From positions 71,893,312 to 71,957,311 of the forward strand of contig CM057826.1 of the NCBI GenBank assembly GCA_030068075.1: a DNA stretch of 64,000 nucleotides. Reading direction: 5' to 3'. Made by a program: the position numbers and the translations under genes. This document shows, in pieces, positions 39,901-46,156 of this stretch. Below the pieces are notes generated by a model. The model did not search any database and was not told the DNA's origin. It saw only the letters and a program-made list of their open reading frames with translations. Source of the DNA: Paguma larvata (taxonomy: Eukaryota; Chordata; Mammalia; Carnivora; Viverridae). Positions within the stretch are counted from its first letter, which is position 1; each line of letters starts with the position of its first letter.

Positions 39901-42900
39901 AAAAAAACTAAACAAAAAACTATGATCAGTTAAAAGACTTATTCTTAAAGTCCTCTTAGATTTTAAAATGTAATGAAAGTACTCTATACCTAGAATCACT
40001 TGGCCACAAATTACAAACCCTCCTGCTTTTGTAAAGACTCCCAGAAGAATTCATCACTTGTCATAAGGATACCTCAAGGTCTATGATCTGAAGTTTCCTA
40101 ACAGAACTCAGCACATAGGAACCCTTATTCAGTTCCCTTTGTTGTTGTGGTTAAAGAGGACAGTGTTCCTTACCAAGAGACAGCATATGGGATATCACCT
40201 TAGAGAGCACCTAGTTTTTACAGGCAAATAAATAGGTCCATAGGAAGAACCAAGTGGTAGTGAGGGAAGAATACTTTACCCTCAGTGAGAAGCTAATTTT
40301 CATATTCTCTAAAATAAAGGACTTCAGTTTATAAAGAAGTCCAGGGCCTTGGCTTCTCTATAGGCTATAGGAGCACAAAAAGTCTCAAATACGCTCCATC
40401 CCCTTCTTGCTGAAGGAGATGTTTCTTGAATACCCAACTAAAGTAAAACTTTCACACAGATAATGATTACATATTTTGGTAACAAGACTGACTAATATGA
40501 ATTCATTTATAACTGAGTATATACCTTTTAAATTATGGGTCTTAGTAAGAAATACATTTAATTTCCAGATTCTTGGGTTATAAAATTTCAGATATTCACT
40601 AGTAATTTTGATTAGTGGGTTTTACTATGAAGGCATGCTTTATCATCAAGTAATACTGAAGTTTAATTCTATTTCAGTTTGATTTATAAAAGAAACCAAG
40701 GAAAATCAAAAATTCAAATTTTAAGTTCTTCAGAAATAAAATACGAATATGTAAATGGAGAAAGATAGATCATTTTCTATATGACAAAAGCACAGAGCTT
40801 AAAATATTTAATAATTCAATAATTTATTCTAAGTAACTTAGAGTAACAAAGATATTCTTTCAAAGAATTCATCAACCTTATTTTTAATAGTGAAAACCGG
40901 AGACTATCTGTTGGAATACAGGGTAAATATGTTATAGTATATCCTCATGACCACAAACCATGCCATCATTAAAAATCAGGTCTCTGAAGAATGTAATGGA
41001 GGGAAAATAAACCTCGATATAATTAATGAAACATTAAATATAAAATTATATATACATATAAATTTGTTTTTAAAAAATACACAGAGGAAAAATGACTGAA
41101 AGAAATATATGAGGGGCGCCTGGGTGGCTCAGCCGGTTGGGTGACCGACTTCACTCAGGTCATGATCTCACAGATTGGGATTTCAAGCCCCCTGTCAGGC
41201 TCTGCGCTGACAGCTCCAGAGCCTGAAGCCTGCTTCAGATTCTGTCTCCATCTCTCTCTGCCCCTTCCCCACTCACGTTCCGTCTCTCTCTCAAAAATAA
41301 GCATTAAAAAAAATTAAAAAAAGAAAATAAATATATCAAAATGTTAACATCACTGATCTGTGAGAGTGGGTAGGTTTGATTTTATTTTTCAGTTTTATCT
41401 AATAATCTACAATTAGTATTATTAGTTTTATTTTAAGAGGATAAAGGGAGTTTCCACTCCATTATTTAATACCTTTAGAATGGAAAGAAATAAGACAATC
41501 ACATAAAGGCCAGTTTTCTACAGGTTCATTCAAAATAACATCTTCTTCAAATACTACTACTGTGATGTATTTAAATAAGGAGATCCGTTCAAGAATTTCC
41601 TTCATTGGTTTGGATTTGGATTTCTTTGCCATGGAACATATTCCAACCACAATCTGCCTCTCCGGTGGCTAAAACGGAAAGAAAACAAAACAAAACAATC
41701 AGGTTGACTTGACACGAACTCCAAAGTAGAGCTACCTTAAACGTTTTTCAGAAGTAGATGAGGGATATGATTAATACAAATGACACATTAACTAAAAAAG
41801 GCATTTTTCAAAAGTACATTGTTGTTATAATAAATAACAAATAATAGTTGTTTACAAAGGTCTGGAAGAAATTCTAAAACAACACACTTTCAGGACATCA
41901 TTACTATTTTCAGTCTGATTTTAAACTTAAACAGATACTCATTTCTTGACTCTCTCTGGCACTTATTTACCTTCCTTATAACAGAAAGGGAAAGTAAGAG
42001 CCAAAATTTATCTAATCCAAGCAAAAAGACCAATGAGAGAGAGAGAAAAAAATTCTCTTGCCTAAAATAAGATGTTCTGACTAAAAAGCTATATTATACA
42101 ATGTTAAACTATTTTCGTAGATTGAGCTTGAATAGGAGTTGGTCAACAATGACAACTTGGAAGAAAATTGTGGAGAAAGCCAATCTGCTAACAGAGCTGT
42201 CAATGCTCTTTGAAGTTCCAATCTTTATACTAAATGTTCCTATTAATGGTGTTGCTCATCTCTGGCACCCTTGCTATAGCTCAAACGCCATGGTTCATCC
42301 TGAAACTAAAAAAGGAAGATATACCACTAACTCATGAGTAGCTCACAGGTTTACAAAAATCACTCAAGATTCATTCTGACGTCTTTGCATTCAAAAAATT
42401 AAGAATTTATCAAATAAATAAAGCTGTGTCTAGTTTTTCTTTTTAGTTTTCCCTCTCCCATATTTTACATATTACAGATGACAATATAATCTGAGCTCGA
42501 AATTGTTTTACTAGACTTTCTCTTACAAATCTAAAAATAAAATAGGATAACATCAGATGTAAATTGCTATTCTTTAAGTCTAAAATTAGATTTCTTCATT
42601 GCCTCTTCTAACTCATGAAATCTAGAGGTCAAATTGTTATTGAATTTGATTGTAAATGCTAACCTTCCCAGGATTTGCTGTCTTCCCACCTGGATTATCC
42701 ACTTTTATGTTCCCTTATTCAATTATTTCCTGATCAAAAGCCTCTACCCAACTCATGATGTTCCTAATGAATATTTCCCTAGCCAACAAAAATACTCAAG
42801 CTAAAGCATCAATAAAACAAAAAGGCAACCTACTGAATGGGAGGAGAGATTTGCAAGTAATTTATCTATTAAGGGGTCAACTTCTAAAATATATAAAGAA

Positions 42901-45900
42901 CTCATACATAACTCAACATCAAAAAAACCCAAACAATCCAATTAAAAAAATGGACAGAGGACCTTAACAGACATTTCTCCAAAGACATACAGATGGGCAA
43001 AAGATTCATGAAAAGATGGTCAACGACACTAATCATCAGGAAAATGCAAATCAAAATCACAATGAGATATCACCTCACACCTGGCAGAACAGCTAGTATC
43101 AAAAAGACAAGAAACAGCAAGTGGTGGCAAGGATGTGGAGAAAAAGGAATCCTCTTGCATTGCTGGTGGGAATGTAAACTGGTACGGCTACTGTGGAAAA
43201 CAGTATGGAGGCTCCTCAAAAAATTAAAAACAGAAATACCATATTATCTATTAATCGTACTTCTAGGTATTAACCAAGAAAATAAAAATACTAATTCAAA
43301 AAGATTTGCTTAATGCATGATTATTTACAATAGCCAAGATATGGAAGCAACCTAAGGGTCCACTGATAAATGAATGGATAAAGATGAGATATACGTATTA
43401 GTCAGCCATAAGAAGAATGAAGGCATGCCTGAGAGGCTCAGCTGGCTGAGCATCTGACTTTGACTCAGGTCGTGATCTCACAGTTTATCAGCCCCATATC
43501 AGGCTCACTGGTATCAGCCTGGAACCTGCTTTGGATCTTCTGTCCCCTTCTCTCTGTCCCTCCCCTGCTTGTGCTCTTTCTCTCTCTGTCTCTCAAAAAT
43601 AAACATTAAAAAAAAACAAAGAATGAAATCTTGCCATTCGCAACAACATGGATAGACCTACAGGATATTATGCTAAGTGAAATAATCAGAAAGACAAATA
43701 TCCTATGATTTCACTTACATGTGGAATCTAAAAACCAAAAGAAATAAACAAAAAAACATATAGACTCGAATACAAAGAACAAACTGGTGGCTCTCGGAGC
43801 GAAGGGGAGGTGGAGGGTTGGGTCTAATAGTGAAGGGGATAAAGAAGTACAGACTTCCAGTTATAAAACAGAGAAGTTAAGGGGATGAAAAGTACGGAAT
43901 AGGGAATAGTCAAAACAGAAACTTTGTATGGTGACAGATGGTAACTAGGCTATCATGGTGAGGCTTCTGTATTATACATAACTGCTGAATCCTCATGTTG
44001 TACACATGAAACCAATGTCAATTATATTTCAGTAAAAAAAGCATTCAACCTAATATTTCCTATTGTTTTACAGATTAAAAAAAGGCTACTATGTTAAGTT
44101 TTGTTTATTACAAATCTATTTAATTAATATATACTCATTAGCTAAGATGAACTAGAAACTTTCAAGTTTAAAATGTACAAATTTTAAAGAAATTTTAATT
44201 TTACAGAATTTACCTATCAGGAAAAATGTTGGAAGCTTGAAAATTACTTTTTAAACAGAACTAAATTACTTTGTTAGATTTAATGTCTAAAATGAAATTC
44301 ATACCTTTAATCTTAAAAATGGGAGAATGACCTAGTACAAATCATTTTATCAATCTATAGGTCAAATGAACCAAATTCAAGCTCCTCAAAAGTGACAATT
44401 ATACTTCACTTATGTGAGCTCAACTTAATTAGTACCAATATTCTCAGAATTACACTAAGCGCTGAAGTTAGATATACAGAAACTATCTACCCTCAGAGTG
44501 CTGTGAATCTAAGAGGGATCACAGTAACAAAGCAGTACATTATGATACATGAAATACAAGTATATGTGTTAAGGTACAGAAATGGTACTGAGGAAGAAGT
44601 ATTCAAGTTTACAAGAAGAGGAAGAATGAACAGGAATATGAGTAGGGTTTTGAAGAATGAAAAACAATTCACAAGGCACCCCTCCCCAGAAAAAGCATCC
44701 CATAGAGATAAAAGAATACACCCAACAGCAAAGAGACATGGCACAACACAGAATTACCTGTGAAAAGCAAAAATTTGATATTGCTAAAACATAAAAGGTA
44801 GTAGGGATGAGAGACGAATAGAGTTCTGGATATAAGGAACAGACAGAAGTCCTTATCTGGAAGAAGTGGTCTTGATGGTCAGTGATGTTAATTCACAGTG
44901 TGTTCAAATGAACTCTAGTGAAAAGGGATAGGAGTAGTTGAGGCTGAGTCAATAGCACTTTCTAGTTTAAGTCAGCCAAAGAAGGTCTACTTTTATGTTT
45001 TACTGGACTTCTAGTTAACACTCCAGATGAAGAAAACTTCTGCTGGTAAGAGAGGCTTGAAAATCATCTTTTCTGGGCTGACGTGGGGCGGGGGGGGGGG
45101 GGGTGGGAAGGGTTTCAAGTGAAAACACTTTGATTTGCATTTCAGATACGCATAACTGCACTGTGAAAAGTGTTACATAATTATGAAAAAAGATTTAAAG
45201 AATCAACTAATAGCTATTTTTGGTGTGATTTTAATTCTTTTACCAAGTGTAATAGGTTTGAAAACAAAATTCTCTTTAAAACTGGAAATATGAGGGGAAA
45301 AAACATAAGTTTGTGTCTTGAATCAGTTTTCACAGTAAAGCAACGTCTATGTGTAAAGGGAGAACAAGTAAGACAAATTGTTCAGCTAATATAACTATGG
45401 AAAAATGAACATAATACATGGGTGTTATTCCTGAAGATCCAGTATGGCTACACATCCTGATAGATCATATTGAAAAGAAAACGAGACTTACACACTCCTC
45501 CGGATACTTGAGGTAGTCTCTCTTTCTAGCCACACAGTTACAGGCCTCTGAATAGTTAATAAATAAGGCTGCCTTTGGGTTAAGAACCACTTGTATTGAC
45601 AACATGACAAACTTAATGAAGCTCAGTAAAAAGTCCTTCTTTGGTACCTTTAAAATGATTTTCTTCAACTTCTTTCTCTCGATGTATTTTTTAGATACTT
45701 CTATGTACAAGAAATCCTTTTGGTTTATGGCCCTATTCTCTCTTTGCCATCTTTTCAACTGAGTCCTGTGTTATGCTAGGCACATCAGTGAGAGACACTA
45801 AAATAAACATCATTAATAAGCATCATTAAACAGCTTAGAAGTCTGACTCCTGATTGCATTTCTTGACGCAGCATAGATTCAATAATGTTACTAATGAAAT

Positions 45901-46156
45901 GTGCTTTTTTAGTGCAAAAGATTTCCAACACATTACTGTGTGCAAAAATATCTTCACAATTTAGACAGTATTAATTCACTTTAACAGTGATGAGTAAGAA
46001 GCCTATGCTTACTGGTGTTTTCTCACCAAAGAAACAACTTACAGATTCATCCTCTTCCTCCTCATCTTCATCTGTGTGGTGGAAGAAATGTCGATAATTT
46101 CCTGAGTTTATTTCTGTATCTTCAGGCCCAACAAAGAACCTGGGGGCTTCACTCAT
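412..46156 (-). CDS. PPIP5K2: PPIP5K2, diphosphoinositol pentakisphosphate kinase 2 (24 coding exons, C-terminus outside window)
   Basis: This bifunctional cytosolic enzyme phosphorylates position 1 of InsP6 or 5-InsP7 to give InsP7/InsP8, and its second domain removes such phosphates. Twenty-four exons read in order 46156 to 412, every junction keeps frame, and together they give residues 1-1032. The ATP-grasp kinase spans about residues 41-366: K53/K54, K248, D309, D321 and N323, known nucleotide-, substrate- or metal-contacting residues of the human enzyme, are all present. The phosphatase-like domain starts at about 377 with RHGDRTP at 388-394. S419, R837 and N843, positions reported in human keratoconus or hearing-loss variants, are the reference residues here, and the numbering is identical. 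About 200 C-terminal residues lie beyond base 1. No frameshift or stop was seen, so this looks like a functional gene. PPIP5K1, the paralogue, is less likely given the near-identity to PPIP5K2. Confidence 0.96.
586..2898. other. PPIP5K2 intron 24, no recognised element besides poly-A
   Basis: AT-rich intron. A run of 28 A lies at 605-632. I see no exon, SINE or clear repeat in the rest. Confidence 0.5.
605..632. repeat. A28 homopolymer (poly-T tract of the exon 25 acceptor in gene sense)
   Basis: Twenty-eight uninterrupted A bases. On the minus strand they form T28 about 19 bases before exon 25, and so extend its polypyrimidine tract. Confidence 0.9.
2899..3066 (-). CDS. PPIP5K2: PPIP5K2 exon 24 (residues 919-974)
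   Basis: The acceptor is CTGCAG|AATGAA and the donor TGAA|GTAAGT. The 168 nt encode [20 protein letters not shown] through [13 protein letters not shown], a charged region after the catalytic domains, probably disordered. Confidence 0.95.
3660..5395 (+). mobile_element. Old degraded LINE-1 3' portion, interrupted by a SINE
   Basis: Text typical of L1 ORF2 end and 3' region (a block on transferring and viewing cells by amino-acid frame is not recoverable) occurs before and after the SINE at 4088-4280. It is heavily mutated with no useful ORF, and lies antisense to PPIP5K2 in intron 23. Confidence 0.6.
4088..4280 (+). mobile_element. Carnivore tRNA-derived SINE with 12-bp target duplication
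   Basis: Head GGGCACCTGGGTGGCTCA, tRNA-like body with GTTCGAGCCCC, then a CT-rich part. Direct repeats AAAAATGAGTTA flank it at 4076-4087 and 4281-4292. The tail is almost absent, ending at the duplication. Confidence 0.93.
5573..5782 (+). mobile_element. Diverged carnivore SINE
   Basis: Degenerate head (GGACCTTGGGTTGGCTAGG), GAGTTCGAGACCC box, CT-rich region and AATAAA-rich tail. Near-identical flanks around 5554-5572 and 5784-5803 (AAAATACAAAACATCTAA versus one mismatch) are the target duplication. Confidence 0.9.
5847..6055 (+). mobile_element. Carnivore SINE with A27 tail
   Basis: GGGTGCCTGCATGGCTCAG head, tRNA-derived body, CT-rich segment and a 27-base A tail at 6029-6055. It lies about 45 bp after the preceding SINE and about 165 bp from exon 23, antisense to the gene. 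Confidence 0.92.
6219..6335 (-). CDS. PPIP5K2: PPIP5K2 exon 23 (residues 880-918)
   Basis: The acceptor is TTTTAG|GATCTT and the donor GAGAG|GTAATA. The 117 nt encode [20 protein letters not shown] and the end of the phosphatase-like domain. Confidence 0.95.
6421..6528 (-). CDS. PPIP5K2: PPIP5K2 exon 22 (residues 844-879)
   Basis: The acceptor is GTTTAG|GAATCG and the donor ACAAG|GTAACA. The 108 nt encode [20 protein letters not shown] and MLYEDPNK. The following intron is 85 bp. Confidence 0.95.
7618..7803 (-). mobile_element. Carnivore SINE, minus orientation
   Basis: Poly-T, GA-rich segment, then GAGCCTGACGTGGGGCCCG and GATCGTGACCTGAGCCGAAG (reverse complement of the SINE body). The 5' head is shortened. 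A possible short duplication CAAAGCTG is at 7602-7609 and about 7808-7815. Confidence 0.88.
8600..8915 (+). mobile_element. Ancient LINE (L2-like) fragment
   Basis: Contains the recognisable old-LINE wording around CTTCCTAACTGATTTC and TTAAAAATGGCTTCCTAATC. Highly diverged; family assignment is tentative. Confidence 0.4.
9870..11630 (+). mobile_element. ERVL-MaLR element: internal region plus MLT1-like 3' LTR
   Basis: About 9870-11140 matches the non-coding internal part of MaLR elements by sight. About 11160-11630 looks like an MLT1-type LTR (GAAGTGATGTTATGTGACTT, GACTGTGGTTGTTTTAAGC near the 3' end). A SINE inserted at 10641-10859. There is no retroviral reading frame. It is an ancient fossil inside PPIP5K2 intron 21. 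Confidence 0.6.
10641..10859 (-). mobile_element. Carnivore SINE with perfect 16-bp target duplication
   Basis: Minus orientation: poly-T, GA-rich region, body, then CTGAGCCACCAGGTGCCCC. Flanks TCTACAGCAGTTATCT occur at 10625-10640 and 10860-10875 without mismatch, so this is a clean insertion into the MaLR fossil. Confidence 0.95.
11640..11875 (+). mobile_element. L2 3'-end fragment
   Basis: Ends with the L2-type pattern TATCACAGTGCTTGGTATAT followed by AGCAGACCCTTGA. It lies 70 bp from the donor of exon 21. Confidence 0.55.
11945..12059 (-). CDS. PPIP5K2: PPIP5K2 exon 21 (residues 805-843)
   Basis: The acceptor is ACTTCAG|GTATTC and the donor GCAAT|GTAAGT. The 115 nt encode [20 protein letters not shown] and [13 protein letters not shown]837 and N843, sites of reported human disease-associated substitutions, are both the normal residue. 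Confidence 0.95.
12277..12301. repeat. A-rich (CAAAA)n simple repeat
   Basis: Short A-rich run with CAAAA units, in intron 20. Confidence 0.7.
12656..12783 (-). CDS. PPIP5K2: PPIP5K2 exon 20 (residues 763-804)
   Basis: The acceptor is TGCTCAG|GAATAT and the donor CCTGT|GTAAGA. The 128 nt encode [20 protein letters not shown] and [13 protein letters not shown]; two bases carry into V805. Confidence 0.95.
13261..13612 (-). mobile_element. Carnivore LINE-1 3' end, minus orientation
   Basis: Poly-T, then TTTATTTTCAAATTGGTTTA, the pyrimidine-rich 3' UTR, and TCCAGTTCCATCCATGTTGC, the hallmark of carnivore L1 3' ends read in reverse. It is 5'-truncated, about 350 bp long, and in sense orientation with PPIP5K2 (intron 19). 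Confidence 0.88.
14188..14275. repeat. (TA)n/(CA)n microsatellite
   Basis: An AT dinucleotide tract grades into CA/TG and GTATAT-rich repeats. Confidence 0.9.
14313..14450 (+). mobile_element. 3'-truncated carnivore SINE
   Basis: Head GACGTCTGGGTGGCTCAG, body to GAACCTGCTTCGGATAC, then unrelated sequence. The CT-rich part and tail are missing. Confidence 0.88.
14521..17843. other. PPIP5K2 intron 19 segment, nothing recognised
   Basis: About 3.3 kb of AT-rich sequence with no SINE, no clear L1 and no exon that I can support. Short open frames here have no family resemblance. Confidence 0.4.
17844..18067 (-). CDS. PPIP5K2: PPIP5K2 exon 19 (residues 688-762)
   Basis: The acceptor is GTTTTAG|ATATTC and the donor CCTCAG|GTAAGT. 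This is the longest fully coding exon seen (224 nt): [20 protein letters not shown] through ALADIVIPQ. Confidence 0.96.
18833..18974 (-). CDS. PPIP5K2: PPIP5K2 exon 18 (residues 641-687)
   Basis: The acceptor is TTGTAG|CTTACT and the donor CATCAG|GTAAAT. The 142 nt encode [19 protein letters not shown] to RMEDPKSS in the phosphatase-like domain. Confidence 0.95.
19255..19400 (+). mobile_element. MIR-like fragment
   Basis: Resembles MIR core and 3' wording (TTATTATCACCATCTTTTTC, CAGATGAGGTACTTAACAGA). Low-identity match by eye. Confidence 0.45.
20595..20612. repeat. (CAC)n simple repeat
   Basis: Five CAC units followed by TATA-rich sequence. Confidence 0.8.
20655..20852 (-). mobile_element. 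Carnivore SINE with 12-bp target duplication
   Basis: Minus orientation, ending CTAAGCCACCCAGGAACCCC. Direct repeats GAGCCAAGATAG lie at 20643-20654 and 20853-20864. Confidence 0.94.
21563..21784 (+). mobile_element. Carnivore SINE with (AAAC)n tail and perfect 15-bp duplication
   Basis: GGGGCGCCTGGGTGGCTCTG head is near consensus. The body and CT region are intact and the tail is a run of AAAC units. AAAGATGTTACTATA is duplicated at 21548-21562 and 21785-21799. It is among the youngest-looking copies. Confidence 0.96.
22863..23275 (+). mobile_element. hAT-type DNA transposon (MER family) split by a SINE
   Basis: The left part (AAACTATGGTCTGCAGGCCA) and right part (CTTTTACAGAAAAAAGTTTG then TCAATCCCTG) are the halves of a common mammalian hAT-Charlie-type element, separated by the SINE at about 22935-23146. 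Confidence 0.6.
22935..23146 (-). mobile_element. Diverged carnivore SINE inside an hAT fragment
   Basis: Minus orientation: T-rich tail, GA-rich segment, body, then CTGAGCTACCCAGGCACTGC. Short flanking repeat GGTATTTA at 22927-22934 and 23147-23154. Confidence 0.88.
23720..23902 (-). CDS. PPIP5K2: PPIP5K2 exon 17 (residues 580-640)
   Basis: The acceptor is GTTTAG|GGGCTC and the donor GAAAAG|GTGGGT. The 183 nt encode [20 protein letters not shown], a serine/aspartate run ([11 protein letters not shown]) and [10 protein letters not shown]. Several CpGs remain in this exon. An old antisense L1 end lies immediately downstream in intron 17. Confidence 0.95.
24179..24300 (-). CDS. PPIP5K2: PPIP5K2 exon 16 (residues 539-579)
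   Basis: The acceptor is TTTCAG|GAGATT and the donor CAAAG|GTATAA. The 122 nt encode [20 protein letters not shown] and [18 protein letters not shown]. Intron 15 is only 142 bp. Confidence 0.95.
24443..24568 (-). CDS. PPIP5K2: PPIP5K2 exon 15 (residues 497-538)
   Basis: The acceptor is ATCTTAG|ACAGCC and the donor TCAAG|GTAAAT. The 126 nt encode [20 protein letters not shown] and [18 protein letters not shown], core phosphatase-domain sequence. Confidence 0.95.
25741..25930 (+). mobile_element. Carnivore SINE with 15-bp near-perfect duplication
   Basis: GATGCCTGGATGGCTCAGTT head, CT-rich region, AAATAAATGAAC tail. AAGATCACAGCATAT (25726-25740) is repeated with one change at 25931-25945. Confidence 0.92.
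26207..26446 (-). mobile_element. Carnivore SINE, minus orientation
   Basis: (GA)n tract, GGGAAGGGGCAGAAAGAGAG, body and a degraded head. CCATTTTTATTTTA flanks both ends (about 26193 and 26448). Confidence 0.9.
26747..26794. repeat. 29-bp tandem duplication
   Basis: TAAATAAAATCTATCCTTT occurs at 26747-26765 and 26776-26794, offset 29 bp. Confidence 0.85.
26957..27042 (-). CDS. PPIP5K2: PPIP5K2 exon 14 (residues 468-496)
   Basis: The acceptor is TTTCAG|GTATGG and the donor GGAAG|GTATAT. The 86 nt encode [20 protein letters not shown] and TSSEEE. A well-preserved antisense SINE lies about 160 bp upstream of its acceptor. Confidence 0.95.
27205..27430 (+). mobile_element. Near-consensus carnivore SINE with perfect 15-bp duplication
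   Basis: GGGGCGCCTGCGTGGCTCAG head, CGTGAGTTCAAGCCCCGCG box, many retained CpGs, CT region and A tail. AAATACCATAGCAGA is at 27190-27204 and 27431-27445. Antisense in intron 13, about 160 bp before exon 14. Confidence 0.96.
27986..28095 (-). CDS. PPIP5K2: PPIP5K2 exon 13 (residues 432-467)
   Basis: The acceptor is TTATAG|GAAGTG and the donor GAAAT|GTGAGC. The 110 nt encode [15 protein letters not shown] and an acidic, probably helical stretch ([17 protein letters not shown]) in the phosphatase-like domain. Confidence 0.95.
28177..28252 (-). CDS. PPIP5K2: PPIP5K2 exon 12 (residues 406-431), GC splice donor
   Basis: The acceptor is TATAAG|ATTTTT. The exon ends TTACAG and the intron starts GCAAGT, so this is a GC-AG intron; the frame into exon 13 requires this boundary. 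The 76 nt encode [20 protein letters not shown], including S419. Confidence 0.93.
28992..29078 (-). CDS. PPIP5K2: PPIP5K2 exon 11 (residues 377-405, RHGDRTP motif)
   Basis: The acceptor is TTTTAG|GATGGA and the donor CAAAA|GTATGT. The 87 nt encode [27 protein letters not shown] (388-394) is the signature of histidine acid phosphatases and marks the start of the second domain. Confidence 0.96.
29079..30218. other. PPIP5K2 intron 10, little recognisable
   Basis: AT-rich. A possible hAT-like scrap (TTTGTCAAACTACAGGCC) sits near 29546. No exon was seen. Confidence 0.35.
30219..30320 (-). CDS. PPIP5K2: PPIP5K2 exon 10 (residues 343-376)
   Basis: The acceptor is TCAAAG|CAATAT and the donor ACTAT|GTAAGT. 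The 102 nt encode [19 protein letters not shown] and the linker to the phosphatase domain, ending IVPTTSGT with two bases of the next Met codon. Confidence 0.95.
30898..31129 (-). mobile_element. Carnivore SINE with (TTTA)n tail and 12-bp duplication
   Basis: The tail is about ten TTTA units (30898-30933), then GA-rich region, diverged body and ACTGAGCCACCCATG. GACAATACATTT is at 30886-30897 and 31130-31141. Confidence 0.92.
31802..31923 (-). CDS. PPIP5K2: PPIP5K2 exon 9 (residues 303-342, kinase metal site)
   Basis: The acceptor is AAATAG|CAAACA and the donor CTTGG|GTAAGA. The 122 nt encode [14 protein letters not shown] and [15 protein letters not shown]309 (in GFDLL), D321 and N323 (in CDVNG) are the family's magnesium ligands; all are intact. 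Confidence 0.96.
32376..32487 (-). mobile_element. Short tRNA-type carnivore SINE, older subfamily
   Basis: AAAGATTTTATTTTTAAGTA followed by CACCCACTGTGGGGTTTACG and ACTGAGCCAACCAGGTGCCC. It lacks the CT-rich module of the other copies, so it is a different subfamily. Confidence 0.85.
32488..33462. other. PPIP5K2 intron 8 remainder, nothing recognised
   Basis: AT-rich sequence with no supported element. Confidence 0.35.
33463..33624 (-). CDS. PPIP5K2: PPIP5K2 exon 8 (residues 249-302)
   Basis: The acceptor is TGAAAG|GTTTAT and the donor TTAAG|GTAAGA. The 162 nt encode [17 protein letters not shown] to KVCLAFK, a central kinase strand and helix. Phase is 0 at both ends. Confidence 0.95.
34642..34683. 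repeat. A-rich tract
   Basis: Two long A runs separated by GACCAAG, in intron 7 shortly before exon 7's downstream side. Confidence 0.85.
34780..34881 (-). CDS. PPIP5K2: PPIP5K2 exon 7 (residues 215-248)
   Basis: The acceptor is TTTCAG|ATTGGC and the donor TAAAG|GTAGGA. The 102 nt (34 codons) encode [12 protein letters not shown] to [10 protein letters not shown]. The last residue, K248, is a nucleotide-contacting lysine in the human enzyme. Confidence 0.95.
35115..35560 (-). mobile_element. Old LINE-1 fragment, minus orientation
   Basis: Reverse-strand L1 3'-region wording such as GAATTACTAGGTGATAGAAT and CTCTAATGGATATAAAATAG. Diverged. Confidence 0.5.
35815..35910 (-). mobile_element. Short tRNA-type carnivore SINE, older subfamily
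   Basis: CCCAATGTGGGGCTTAAACT then CCAAGCCAGCCAGGCGCCCC, without a CT-rich module. Confidence 0.85.
36212..36366 (-). CDS. PPIP5K2: PPIP5K2 exon 6 (residues 163-214)
   Basis: The acceptor is TTCTAG|AATGCA and the donor GAAAG|GTAAAC. The 155 nt encode [15 protein letters not shown] through the loop [10 protein letters not shown], which is rich in nucleotide-binding residues of the ATP-grasp fold. It ends in phase 0. Confidence 0.95.
37435..37520 (-). CDS. PPIP5K2: PPIP5K2 exon 5 (residues 134-162)
   Basis: The acceptor is CTTCAG|GAGAGA and the donor CAAAG|GTAAGA. The 86 nt encode [19 protein letters not shown] and onward in the kinase domain, and leave one base for exon 6. Confidence 0.95.
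37981..38024. repeat. 25-bp tandem duplication
   Basis: ATGCTTTTATTTTACAAAT is at 37981-37999 and 38006-38024. Confidence 0.85.
38495..38670 (+). mobile_element. MIR fragment
   Basis: MIR core-like ATTTTGGGCAAATCAATTCA then CTCCCTGATTTTTAATTGGC, next to exon 4. Confidence 0.6.
38742..38832 (-). CDS. PPIP5K2: PPIP5K2 exon 4 (residues 104-133)
   Basis: The acceptor CTTAG|GATTTC and donor GATAG|GTGAGT bound 91 nt. It encodes [17 protein letters not shown] and continues to IQD; frame is kept with exons 3 and 5. It is part of the kinase domain. Confidence 0.95.
39495..39735 (+). mobile_element. MIR element
   Basis: GGCTCTGTCTTTCATTAGCT, TGTGACCTTGGGCAAATTTA and AACACTTAGCACAGTACCTG are diagnostic MIR positions in order. 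Confidence 0.85.
41113..41320 (+). mobile_element. Carnivore SINE
   Basis: GGGGCGCCTGGGTGGCTCAG head, CT-rich region, AAAAATAAGCATTAAAAAAA tail. Similar AAATATATGA / AAATATATCA flanks. It lies about 150 bp downstream of exon 3. Confidence 0.93.
41473..41668 (-). CDS. PPIP5K2: PPIP5K2 exon 3 (residues 39-103)
   Basis: The acceptor is TTTTAG|CCACCG and the donor AAAG|GTATTA. It encodes [16 protein letters not shown] and the start of the ATP-grasp N-lobe, including K53 and K54, which contact the inositol phosphate in the human structure. It is 196 nt and leaves one base for the next codon. Confidence 0.95.
42755..44040 (+). mobile_element. LINE-1 3' part with SINE insertion
   Basis: Contains GAGATATCACCTCACACCTG, GGATGTGGAGAAAAAGGAAT and GGTGGGAATGTAAACTGGTA, the familiar ORF2-end/3' UTR sequence of middle-aged L1, continuing after the SINE at 43425-43612. 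Antisense to PPIP5K2 (intron 2). No intact ORF. Confidence 0.85.
43425..43612 (+). mobile_element. Carnivore SINE inserted in LINE-1
   Basis: GCATGCCTGAGAGGCTCAGC head, CT region, AATAAACATTAAAAAAAAA tail. Flanks AAGAATGAA before and AAAGAATGAAA after are the duplicated L1 target. Confidence 0.9.
44041..46042. other. PPIP5K2 intron 2 segment; G13 tract
   Basis: Mostly unrecognised AT-rich sequence, with a poly-G block at 45086-45103. Short open frames (for example 44392-44763) show no known domain. Confidence 0.4.
45086..45107. repeat. Poly-G tract
   Basis: GGGG, C, then 13 G at 45091-45103, followed by TGGG. It is a G-quadruplex-capable run in the plus strand. Confidence 0.85.

Noticed and set aside
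42101..42337. Plus-strand 78-codon open frame between exon 3 and the L1
   Set aside because: No start context, splice support or family resemblance; possibly an old repeat.
42993..43313. 106-codon open frame
   Set aside because: It is LINE-1 3'-region sequence, not a host gene.
44392..44763. 123-codon plus-strand open frame in intron 2
   Set aside because: AT-rich, low-complexity basic tail, an antisense frame of similar length, no domain.
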